Source: Osedax frankpressi (taxonomy: Eukaryota > Annelida > Polychaeta > Sabellida > Siboglinidae). Taken from it: a DNA stretch of 64,000 bases. The notes beneath the pieces were generated by a model that made no database searches, was not told the origin of the DNA, and worked only from the letters and a program-made list of their open reading frames with translations. Below, piece by piece: positions 1 through 13,300 of the stretch. The translations under genes and the position numbers were made by a program. Location of the stretch: NCBI GenBank assembly GCA_964035775.1, contig OZ038316.1:28943165-29007164 (forward strand). The letters are read 5' to 3'. The stretch's first letter is position 1; each line of letters starts with the position of its first letter.

Positions 1-1220
1 AAAATAACTACAAAAGTTAACATTAAAGTGAAGTTTTAATATATATAAGTTTTGTATAATAGTCTTATTATGTAGTAGCCTTATTTTAGATATATATAAT
101 ATTGTTTACATCTTGTAACTGTATATTTTAGTAAGTTATGTTATTCAAAAAGATCACACGAATTTGTAATTTAATTAACAACACACTAATATATGCATGC
201 GTAGAATATAATGAAAAACCCTTTTCAATATTTTGATCAACAAAACAATACTTTACAGATACATTTTGCAAGCTAAATAGAAGCAGCAAATATAACATCA
301 GATTATTTTCTTATTATAATTGTCTCAAATATATGAAATTATATGTTCTTCGATTGTGCTATAATAAAGAACCTCTGGTTGTAAAAAAATGTACACATGT
401 ATTAATATATATATATACTAGTAATGACCTCTCCAATAAGTATTGTTATACTCTCAATGGGTATTTGTCAAATACTAAGATACATTCTTGTATATACATA
501 ACATTTTTTAATAATCTGATGAAAAATTACAGAATAATTCTTGATTTCAATATTTTAGAAAATAACTACTCATAAAAAAAGTTGTATACTAAAATATGAC
601 TTAACTTGTTAACGTAATTAAATATTGAATATCGTAGGAAATAGAAACATATATTATTCAAATGTTATCAGATTATAGATATATTCGTAGACATAAAATA
701 AAGAGCATAAAGAACAATACATATGACAAATACATGCAATTAATTACAGCGAATTGGTTCTTTTGTTATTATTCTTTAAATATTGAATAACAGTGCAAAC
801 AATGCCTGGAATTGTCTATTTATAATATCAGTAGCATTACAATTTTTGAAAAATCAAATACTAATTAAATATGTATTATAATAGAATTAACAAATATATA
901 TATTATATAAAGTTGCATATTCAAGTAATACTATAAAGTTATTATGTATTGTGATTCCAATTTAATTAAATATATAGGTTGATAAAATTATTAATGGAAT
1001 TCTAACAGAGTCTGTTAGTATAAAATTATTAAAATAAAGTCAAATATAATTAAATTGTTATTAATTTTTAGCATGTGCAAGGCAAATTGGAAAGCTTTGG
1101 ATTTTATTATACTTTATATTATTAAACAGTAATATAATGAGAAAAAAGGGTATTAAATAATACTTCTCAATATTGTCATGAATCAGTGTGATTTGATATA
1201 TGCCCCTGAATGACTCGGTC
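1..1220. other. 3' flank of AGGF1-like gene, AT-rich
   Basis: This stretch is very AT-rich with frequent stops in all frames. I see no coding segment. On the minus strand an AATAAA hexamer (plus-strand tttatt at 1103-1108) lies about 113 bp beyond the inferred AGGF1 stop codon and could be its poly(A) signal. Confidence 0.5.
1103..1108 (-). promoter_or_regulatory. Candidate poly(A) signal of the AGGF1-like gene
   Basis: Reverse complement reads AATAAA, about 113 bp downstream of the inferred stop at 1221-1223. In such AT-rich DNA the hexamer is common by chance, so this rests on position only. Confidence 0.3.
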
Positions 1221-1316
1221 CTAATCTATATGCCAGCTTTCTATACACCGACTACTCCACAATATCTTCCCCGTTGCTAAACCCAAACCCATAGCAACAA
1301 CCGCGACACACTTTCT
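1221..1316 (-). CDS. AGGF1: AGGF1-like last exon (tentative)
   Basis: After a 160-bp intron, acceptor CATGTTAG opens 31 codons and a stop in the required phase. AMGLGLATGK resembles human THAGLGTGK downstream of the G-patch. The exon is placed mainly on that short match and on phase; the alternative is that exon 7 simply reads through. Confidence 0.45.
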   Translation of the reverse strand, partial: RKCVAVVAMGLGLATGKILWSSRCIESWHID

Positions 1317-4300
1317 CTAACATGCCATACTCACGCGCAGTATCTCACCCGATTTCCAACGTCGAATATACTCCAAACCCACCCCGAGCGCACCCTACTT
1401 CGCTTTCCCTACCAGACCTCCCCCTCCGTACAACTCGTACACACGTGAGCGCATACCGGACAGCCCTCTTCCTCACCGCCGCAACCCTACCAACGGGTTC
1501 TCGGAGAGCGCGATCGCAGTCTGGGTTCGCTCCGATGGCATCCCCGCGTCTCCAGCCCATGCGAGACAGTATCTCGCTGCCTCTGTTGTCCGCAGGAATC
1601 GGAGTCGCCGAGGTTCTCTCCGGAGCCGCCGCCGACGCCGCGAGCTCATCGAACAGCCGACCGGCGGGGCAACGAACGGAGCCGACGGAACTGTCGACGC
1701 CGACAGTCTGCCGTCGAAGTAGGGCGCGGTCCTCGTACCCGACGCCGGGGACCGTCGAAACGACGTTTTCACCCTGAGGCGAACGGAGATTACGGGCTTC
1801 GGTAAACCAACCAGGGAAACAATGCACGCGAACGCCGCGGTTTAATATTGACCGCGAGGTGACCGCGAATGCCTGGGGGAGCATTTGCGCAGACACACAG
1901 TAAAGTGCATTCGAGTGTTGGAAAGCTAATAATGTAATGTAATATAATATAATAACTAATATATGTAATATAATATAATAACTAATATATGTAATATAAT
2001 ATAATAACTAATCTATCTAATATAATATAATAACTAATCTATCTAATATAATATAATAACTAATATATGTAATATAATATAATAACTAATATATGTAATA
2101 TAATATAATAACTAATCTATGTAATATAATATAATAACTAATATAATAACTAATATATGTAATATAATATAATAACTAATATATCTAATATAATATAATA
2201 ACTAATCTATCTAATATAATATAATAACTAATCTATCTAATATAATATAATAACTAATATATGTAATATAATATAATAACTAATATATGTAATATAATAT
2301 AATAACTAATCTATGTAATATAATATAATAACTAATATAATAACTAATATATGTAATATAATATAATAACTAATATATCTAATATAATATAATAACTAAT
2401 CTATCTAATATAATATAATAACTAATATATGTAATATAATATAATAACTAATATATGTAATATAATATAATAACTAATATATGTAATATAATATAATAAC
2501 TAATCTATGTAATATAATATAATAACTAATATATGTAATATAATATAATAACTAATATATGTAATATAATATAATAATTAATATATCTAATATAATATAA
2601 TAACTAATATATCTAATATAATATAATAACTAATCTATGTAATATAATATAATAACTAATATAATAACTAATATATGTAATATAATATAATAACTAATAT
2701 ATCTAATATAATATAATAACTAATCTATCTAATATAATATAATAACTAATATATGTAATATAATATAATAACTAATATATGTAATATAATATAATAACTA
2801 ATCTATGTAATATAATATAATAACTAATATATGTAATATAATATAATAACTAATATATCTAATATAATATAATAACTAATCTATGTAATATAATATAATA
2901 ACTAATATATCTAATATAATATAATAACTAATATATGTAATATAATATAATAACTAATATATCTAATATAATATAATAACTAGTATATCTAATATAATAT
3001 AATAACTAATATATGTAATATAATGTAATAACTAATATATCTAATATAATATAATAACTAATATATGTAATATAATATAATAACTAATATATCTAATATA
3101 ATATAATAACTAATATATCTAATATAATATAATAACTAATCTATGTAATATAATATAATAACTAATATAATAACTAATATATGTAATATAATATAATAAC
3201 TAATATATCTAATATAATATAATAACTAATATATGTAATATAATATAATAACTAATATATCTAATATAATATAATAACTAATATATGTAATATAATGTAA
3301 TAACTAATATATGTAATATAATATAATAACTAATATATATAATATAACATAATAACTAATATAATATAATATAATATAATAACTAATATATCTAATATAA
3401 TATAATAACTAATATATGTAATATAATATAATAACTAATATATCTAATATAATATAATAACTAATATAATAACTAATATATGTAATATAATATAATAACT
3501 AATATATGTAATATAATATAATAACTAATATATGTAATATAATATAATAACTAATATATGTAATATAATATAATAACTAATATATGTAATATAATATAAT
3601 AACAAATATATCTAATATAATATAATAACTAATATATGTAATATAATATAATAACTAATATATCTAATATAATATAATAACTAATATATCTAATATAATA
3701 TATCTAATATAATATAATAACTAATATAATATAATATAATAAAATAACTAATATATCTAATATAATATAATAACTAATATATCTAATATAATATAATAAC
3801 TAATATATGTAATATAATATAATAACTAATATATCTAATATAATATAATAACTAATATATGTAATATAATATAATAACTAATATATGTAATATAATATAA
3901 TAACTAATATATATAATATAATATAATAACTAATATATGTAATATAATATAATAACTAATATAATATAATATAATATAATAACTAATATATCTAATATAA
4001 TATTATAACTAATATATCTAATATAATATAATAACTAATATATGTAATATAATATAATAACTAATATATGTAATATAATATAATAACTAATATATGTAAT
4101 ATAATATAATAACTAATATATGTAATATAATATAATAACTAATATATGTAATATAATATAATAACTAATATATCTAATATAATATAATAACTAATATATG
4201 TAATATAATATAATAATTAATATATCTAATATAATATAATAACTAATATATCTAATATAATATAATAACTAATATATCTAATATAATATAATAACTAATA

Positions 4301-7300
4301 TATGTAATATAATATAATAACTAATATAACTAATATAATATAATAATTAATATATCTAATATAATATAATAACTAATATAATATAATAACTAATATAATA
4401 TAATAACTAATATATGTAATATAATATAATAACTAATATAACTAATATAATATAATAACTAATATATGTAATATAATATAATAACTAATATATGTAATAT
4501 AATATAATAACTAATATATGTAATATAATATAATAACTAATATATCTAATATAATATAATAACTAATATATCTAATATAATATAATAACTAATATAATAT
4601 AATAACTAATATATGTAATATAATATAATAACTAATATAACTAATATAACATAATAACTAATATATGTAATATAATATAATAACTAATATATGTAATATA
4701 ATATAATAACTAATATATGTAATATAATATAATAACTAATATATCTAATATAATATAATAACTAATATATCTAATATAATATAATAACTAATATGTGTAA
4801 TATAATATAATAACTAATATATCTAATATAATATATCTAATATAATATAATAACTAATATATTTAATATAATATAATAATTAATATATCTAATATAATAT
4901 AATATAATAACTAATATATGTAATATAATATAATAACTAATATATGTAATATAATATAATGACTAATATATGTAATATAATATAATAACTAATATATGTA
5001 ATATAATATAATAACTAATATATGTAATATAATATAATAACTAATATATGTAATATAATATAATAACTAATATATGTAATATAATATAATAACTAATATA
5101 TCTAATATAATATAATAACTAATATATCTAATATAATATAATAACTAATATGTGTAATATAATATAATAACTAATATATCTAATATAATATATCTAATAT
5201 AATATAATAACTAATATATGTAATATAATATAATAACTAATATGTGTAATATAATATAATAACTAATATATCTAATATAACATAATAACTAATATATGTA
5301 ATATAATATAATAACTAATATATGTAATATAATATAATAACTAATATATGTAATATAATATAATAACTAATATATCTAATATAATATAATAACTAATATA
5401 TCTAATATAATATAATAACTAATATGTGTAATATAATATAATAACTAATATATCTAATATAATATATCTAATATAATATAATAACTAATATATGTAATAT
5501 AATATAATAATTAATATATCTAATATAATATAATATAATAACTAATATATGTAATATAATATAATAACTAATATATGTAATATAATATAATGACTAATAT
5601 ATGTAATATAATATAATAACTAATATATGTAATATAATATAATAACTAATATATGTAATATAATATAATAACTAATATATGTAATATAATATAATAACTA
5701 ATATATGTAATATAATATAATGACTAATATATGTAATATAATATAATAACTAATATATGTAATATAATATAATAACTAATATATGTAATATAATATAATA
5801 ACTAATATATCTAACTCGAGATTAAATTTCTCAATATGATTATTCATTAAAATATTTATAACATTAAAATGTCTTCTCTACATACCCAAGAAACAAATAT
5901 TATTTGGGTTCGCAGTGTTGGATAGTACATTGAAACTGGTATCCGACATCGATTACATTTGAACTGACTCGCAGATTTACTTTAAGTCCAGCAATAGCAA
6001 CGGGTTTACCTGAATTCCATACTTGCGTTTCAAACTGTAGTTCTGGTCTCTCCTCGATGCAATTGGTTTGATGTCGGATTCAGCTGTTAGTTGAAGCGGG
6101 TTCAAAGTAATGTAGGGTTATTAGGAGATGAAGGTCGGGGGGTAGGATATGTAAATTGAACAAGATGACTGGGTAGTACAAATGAAGGTTAATGAGAAGT
6201 CTGGGTGACATATGGTGAAGATTAAATGTCAGTTATTTTTTATTAACGTTATGGTTGATCAACTCATATTCATATCTATAAATAGAAAGTAATATGTATT
6301 ATCATATTCATATCTATAAATAGAAAGTAATATGTATTATCATATTCATATCTATAAATAGAAAGTAATATGTATTATCATATTCATATCTATAAATAGA
6401 AAGTAATATGTCTTATCATATTCATATCTATAAATAGAAAGTATTATGTATTATCATATTCATATCTATAAATAGAAAGTAATAAGTCATCATATTCATA
6501 TCTATAAATAGAAAGTAATATGTATTATCATATTCATATCTATAAATAGAAAGTAATATGTATTATCATATTCATATCTATAAATAGAAAGAAATATGTA
6601 TTATCATATTCATATCTATAAATAGTAATGTCTTATAATATTCATATCTATAAATAGAAAGTAATATGTATTATCATATTCATATCTATAAATAGAAAGA
6701 AATATGTATTATCATATTCATATCTATAAATAGAAAGTAATATGTATTATCATATTCATATCTATAAATAGAAAGAAATATGTATTATCATATTCATATC
6801 TATAAATAGAAAGTAATATGTATTATCATATTCATATCTATAAATAGAAAGTAATATGTATTATCATATTCATATCTATAAATAGAAAGTAATATGTATT
6901 ATCATATTCATATCTATAAATAGAAAGTAATATGTCTTATCATATTCATATCTATAAATAGAAAGTATTATGTATTATCATATTCATATCTATAAATAGA
7001 AAGTAATAAGTCATCATATTCATATCTATAAATAGAAAGTAATATGTATTATCATATTCATATCTATAAATAGAAAGTAATATGTATTATCATATTCATA
7101 TCTATAAATAGAAAGTAATATGTCTTATCATATTCATATTTATAAATAGAAAGTAATATGTATTATCATATTCATATCTATAAATAGAAAGTAATAAGTC
7201 ATCATATTCATATCTATAAATAGAAAGTAATAAGTCATCATATTCATATCTATAAATAGAAAGTATTATGTATTATCATATTCATATCTATAAATAGAAA

Positions 7301-10300
7301 GTAATAAGTCATCATATTCATATCTATAAATAGAAAGTAATATGTATTATCATATTCATATCTATAAATAGAAAGTAATATGTATTATCATATTCATATC
7401 TATAAATAGAAAGTAATAAGTATTATCATATTCATATCTATAAATAGAAAGTAATATGTATTATCATATTCATATCTATAAATAGAAAGTAATATGTATT
7501 ATCATATTCATTTCTATAAATAGAAAGTAAAATATCTTATCACAGGTATTTTATAACCTTTGCTTAAATATATTTATTAAACATATATTAGTCGAGGTCA
7601 ATATTTATTTATAGAAAAAACAAATCTTATCTATCATAAGTAGTGATATATGCAATAAATATTTACATTATGTTAATTGTAAATTAGAAATAATGATTTG
7701 ATTATTAATTTGTTTATTATTATAATTAAAAATTGTACAATTAAACTATACATGATTGCAGAAGTATAAGATTTAAAATAAGATATAAAATAGTTTCTTT
7801 ATCTGAGGTGCCCGCACTTACAAGTTCATGACCTTCACTTCCCCTCGTACACCAAATCCCTCATTATTTATATGCACATACGCTCACAAACGCATCTTAT
7901 ATGCAAATCACACATACAGGAAAATCAACACGCATTCAAATATCCACTCCCACTCTCATTACCACACAAATACCTACTCCCACTACTACTCCCACTACTA
8001 CATTCACTGCCACCGACATTTCCCTACCTACTGCCACGTTCTAAACCACTGCAACTCCAACATCTTCACCTTATCCACTTCAAAATCCACTGCAACTGCA
8101 ACACTACGTTGCACAGCACTAACGGAGCTCTCTTTCAAAGCAGCCCGGCTCACATCTGTAACAGGTCTCGATGCCGTAGTGAATGTGAAGCTCAAATAAC
8201 GTATCCGCGATGCGAAGGCGATCCAGGTGCTTAATGGGCGTGGCCTCGGACTCTTCGCTCGTCTAAGTGGACGCGTTAGAAGTCTAGATATGCGGCGACT
8301 GTGGGGTCTAGGCATGGGGAGCGTGAGATGGGCGTGTGGTGGGCGCGAGGTGGGCGCGAGGTAGGCGTGTGGTGGGTGTGAGGTAGGCGTGTGGTGGGCG
8401 TGAAGTGGGCGTGAGGTGGGTGTAAGGTGGACGTGAGGTGGGAGTGTGGTGGACGTGTGGTGGGCGTGTGGTGGGTATGCGGTGGGCGTGAAGTTGGCGT
8501 GTGGTGGGCGTGTGGTGGGCGCGTGGTGGGCGTGAGGTGGGCGTGTGGTGGGCGCGTGGTGGGCGTGAGGTGGGCGTGTGGTGGGCGTGAGGTAGGCGTG
8601 AGGTGGGGGGTGAGGTGGACGTGAAGTAGGCGTGTGGTGGGAGTAAGGTGGGCGTGTGGTGGGCGTGAGGTGGGCGTGTGGTGGGCGCGAGGTGGGCGCG
8701 AGGTAGGCGTGTGGTGGGAGTGAGGTGGGTGTGAGGTGGGCGTGAGGTGGGCGTGAGGTAGGCGTGAGGTGGTCGTAAGGTGGGCGTAAGGTGTTCGTGA
8801 GGTGGTCGTAAGGTGGGCGTGAGGTGGGTGTGAGGTAGGCGTGTGGTGGGCGTGAAGTGGGCGTGAGGTGGGTGTAAGGTGGACGTGAGGTGGGAGTGTG
8901 GTGGACGTGTGGTGGGCGTGTGGTGGGTATGCGGTGGGCGTGAAGTTGGCGTGTGGTGGGCGTGTGGTGGGCGCGTGGTGGGCGTGAGTTGGGCGTGTGG
9001 TGGGCGTGAGGTGGGCGTGTGGTGGGCGCGTGGTGGGCGTGAGGTGGGCGTGTGGTGGGCGTGAGGTAGGCGTGAGGTGGGGGGTGAGGTGGACGTGAAG
9101 TAGGCGTGTGGTGGGAGTAAGGTGGGCGTGTGGTGGGCGTGAGGTGGGCGTGAGGTGGGCGTGAGGTGGGAGTGAGGTGGGCGTGAGGTAGGCGTGTGGT
9201 GGGAGTAAGGTGGGCGTGAGGTGGGAGTGAGGTGGGCGTGAGGTGGGCGTGTGGTGGGAGTGAGGTGGGCGTGGGGTGGGCGTGAGGTGGGCGTGAGGTG
9301 GGCGTGAGGTGGGCGTGAGGTGGGAGTGAGGTGGGCGTGAGGTGGGAGTGAGGTGGGAGTGAGGTGGGCATGAGGTGGGAGTGAGGTGGGCGTGAGGTGG
9401 GAGTGAGGTGGGAGTGAGGTGGGCGTGAGGTGGGCGTGATGTGGGCGTGTGGTGGGAGTGAGGTGGGCGTGAGGTGGGCGCGAGATGGGCGTGTGGTGGA
9501 CGCGAGGTGGGCATGTGGTGGGAGTGAGGTGGGCGTGAGGTGGGAGTGAGGTGGGCGTGAGGTGGGAGTGAGGTGGGAGTGAGGTGGGCGTGAGGTGGGC
9601 GTGATGTGGGCGTGTGGTGGGAGTGAGGTGGGCGTGAGGTGGGCGCGAGATGGGCGTGTGGTGGACGCGAGGTGGGCATGTGGTGGGAGTGAGGTGGGCG
9701 TGAGGTGGGCGTGAGGTGGGAGTAAGGTAGGCGTGAGGTGGGCGTGAGGTGGGCGTGTGGTGAGCATGAGGTGGGCGTGAGGTGGGCGCGTCCTGTAAAT
9801 TAGGCATGAGAGATAGTGATGGTGAGTATTAGATATGTCCCATGGGAGTACAAGCGAATTTGGTAACAATAAGATGCTCTCGGATTGTTTGCAAATTAAA
9901 TGCATTCATTATTTACGTATCTTTATGATTCACTTACCATGGATGGTATCGAGATGGGTTTGCATAATATATAGGCGTATACATTATATACTTGAAAATA
10001 TGTATTATTTAATGATCCATCAAAATGAACAATATTTGTGTTTACCATTCACAATGCTATAAAATACTTATAATCAAAACATGAGATTGAAATTCATTTT
10101 AATCGGAAAATGTTTGAAATAAGTTCAGGGATACAATTTAAATATTTCAATTACTAAATCGCATAATTCACGTTAATAAAATACATACTGGTGAATATGA
10201 TAAATAATGATAATATGAATTGATAAATATTGATTATAGTGGAAATGCTGAGATATAAAAACATGCTAACAATGTATAGTTAATAATTATGTATTATAAC

Positions 10301-13300
10301 ATTAAATATTGATATTGATAAATATTCGAATTGTCCAATATAATTTACATATTCTACTATTATAAACTAAATGTACTAGAATATAAAAGCATAGATAGAA
10401 ATTAGTGACGTAAATCAATAAAGCCGATGGAAAGAGTTAGAGGTAAGGAAGACCTACTGCTGATAAGCGTTGGTCATTTAGGAGGGTTCCATTTGTGGAG
10501 AAGTTGTCGCGGACTGCGTAGGTCTCCCTAGTGTAGTCGTAGGACACTAAGCAGTGGAGCTGTGGGGTGGGGTGACAAGTAGGGTGAGATACGGGGGCGA
10601 TGGTAATTAGGATGAAATAGGTGGCGAGATGGGTGGTGAGATAGAGATGAGTATGGGGGTGAGTATGGGGGTGGGGTGACAAGTAGGGTGAGATACGGGG
10701 GCGATGGTAATTAGGATGAAATAGGTGACGAGATGGGTGGCGAGATAGAGGTGGCATGGGGGTGAGCATGGGGGTGAGTATGGGGTGAGTATGGGGGTGA
10801 GCATGGGGGTGAGTATGGGGGTGAGCATGGGGGTGGGGAGACAAGTAGGGTGAGATACGGGTGCGATGGTAATTAGGATGAAATAGGTGACGAGATAGAG
10901 GTGGCGAGATAGAGGTGAGCATGGGGGTGAACATGGGGGTGGGGAGACAAGTAGGGTGAGATACGGGTGCGATTGTAATTAAGATAAAATAGGTGACGAG
11001 ATAGAGGTGAGCATGGGGGTGAACATGGGGGTGAGTATGGGGGTGAGCATGGGGGTGAGTATGGGGGTGAGCATGGGGGTGAGCATGGGGTGAGTATGGG
11101 GGTGAGTATGGGGGTGTGTAGGTGTTGGGTGAAAAGTGTATAAATATTAAGACATAGTTAACAATCAAATCTTACTTAGAATCAAACTTTATGACAATCA
11201 AACCTTACTTAGAATCAAACCTTACTTAGAACCAAAACTTACTTAGAATCAAACCTTACTTAGAACCAAAACTTACTTAGAATCAAACCTTACTTAGAAC
11301 CAAAACTTACTTAGAATCAAAACTTGCTTAGAATCAAACCTTACTTAGAATAAAACCTTACTTAGAATCAAACCTTACTTACATTCAAACCTTGCTTAGA
11401 ATCAAACCTTGCTTAGAATCAAACCTTGCTTAGAATCAAACCTTACTTAGAATCAAAACTTACTTAGAATCAAACCTTACTTAGAATCAAACCTTACTTA
11501 CATTCAAACCTTGCTTAGAATCAAAACTTACTTAGAATCAAACCTTACTTAGAATCAAACCTTACTTACATTCAAACCTTGCTTAGAATCAAACCTTACT
11601 TAGAACCAAAACTTACTTAGAATCAAACCTTACTTACATTCAAACCTTGCTTAGAATCAAACCTTACTTAGAACCAAAACTTACTTAGAATCAAACCTTA
11701 CTTAGAATCAAACTTTACTTACATTCAAACCTTGCTTAGAATCAAACCTTACTTAGAACCAAAACTTACTTAGAATCAAACCTTACTTACATTCAAACCT
11801 TGCTTAGAATCAACCCTTACTTAGAACCAAAACTTACTTAGAATCAAACCTTACTTACATTCAAACCTTGCTTAGAATCAAACCTTACTTAGAACCAAAA
11901 CTTACTTAGAATCAAACCTTACTTACATTCAAACCTTGCTTAGAATCAAACCTTACTTAGAACCAAAACTTACTTAGAATCAAACCTTACTTAGAATCAA
12001 ACTTTACTTACATTCAAACCTTGCTTAGAATCAAACCTTACTTAGAACCAAAACTTACTTAGAATCAAACCTTACTTACATTCAAACCTTGCTTAGAATC
12101 AAACCTTACTTAGAACCAAAACTTACTTAGAATCAAACCTTACTTACATTCAAACCTTGCTTAGAATCAAACCTTACTTAGAACCAAAACTTACTTAGAA
12201 TCAAACCTTACTTACATTCAAACCTTGCTTAGAATCAAACCTTACTTAGAATCAAAACTTTCTTAGAATCAAACCTTACTTAGAATCAAACCTTACTTAC
12301 ATTCAAACCTTGCTTAGAATCAAACCTTACTTAGAACCAAAACTTACTTAGAATCAAACCTTACTTACATTCAAACCTTGCTTAGAATCAAACCTTACTT
12401 AGAACCAAAACTTACTTAGAATCAAACCTTACTTACATTCAAACCTTGCTTAGAATCAAACCTTACTTAGAATCAAAACTTACTTAGAATCAAACCTTAC
12501 TTAGAATCAAACCTTACTTAGAACCAAAACTTACTTAGAATCAAACCTTACTTACATTCAAACCTTGCTTAGAATCAAACCTTACTTAGAATCAAAACTT
12601 ACTTAGAATCAAACCTTACTTAGAATCAAACCTTACTTACATTCAAACCTTGCTTAGAATCAAACCTTACTTAGAACCAAAACTTACTTAGAATCAAACC
12701 TTACTTACATTCAAACCTTGCTTAGAATCAAACCTTACTTAGAATCAAAACTTACGTAGAATCAAACCTTACTTAGAACCAAAACTTACTTAGAATCAAA
12801 CCTTACTTACATTCAAACCTTGCTTAGAATCAAACCTTACTTAGAATCAAAACTTACTTAGAATCAAACCTTACTTAGAATCAAACCTTACTTAGAATCA
12901 AACCTTACTTAGAATCAAACCTTACTTAGAATCAAACCTTACTTAGAATCAAACCTTACTTAGAATCAAACCTTACTTAGAATCAAACCTTACTTAGAAT
13001 CAAACCTTACTTTGAATCAAACCTTGCTGATATCGTGGTGATTTACTATTAGGCTGCGCATCGAAGATCGAGGAGGGTCAGAGGTCGCGGTAGAGTGAAT
13101 TCGGCCTATCCAGGCACCCTCTACTGTGATGAGATGAAGTGACCGGCGGTTTAAACACGTCGACTCTATAACAATAGCCCGTATGCTCGTTTTAACGCAC
13201 GGCGTTACTCCAACGCCATCTACAGTGTATTTATTATATATTTAGTGTACTAATAATTGTACGAAATTACTTTTAATTCAGATTTATACTAAATTACTCA

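Noticed and set aside
5892-6060. Minus-strand frame SGKPVAIAGLKVNLRV running out of AGGF1-like exon 6.
   Set aside because: It is in a different frame from the homologous exon and crosses the donor; no known domain. Kept only as a remark.
8028-9905. Very long minus-strand open frames (up to 625 codons) of PTSRPPHAHLT-type repeats in all three frames.
   Set aside because: They are translations of the 11-bp minisatellite, which has no stop in any minus-strand frame. The region is an intron of the AGGF1-like gene by splice phase.
10437-11168. A single 243-codon minus-strand gene with PHAHPHTHP repeats.
   Set aside because: Only its last third is coding (the FHA exon at 10458-10559); the rest is the intronic array upstream of the acceptor.
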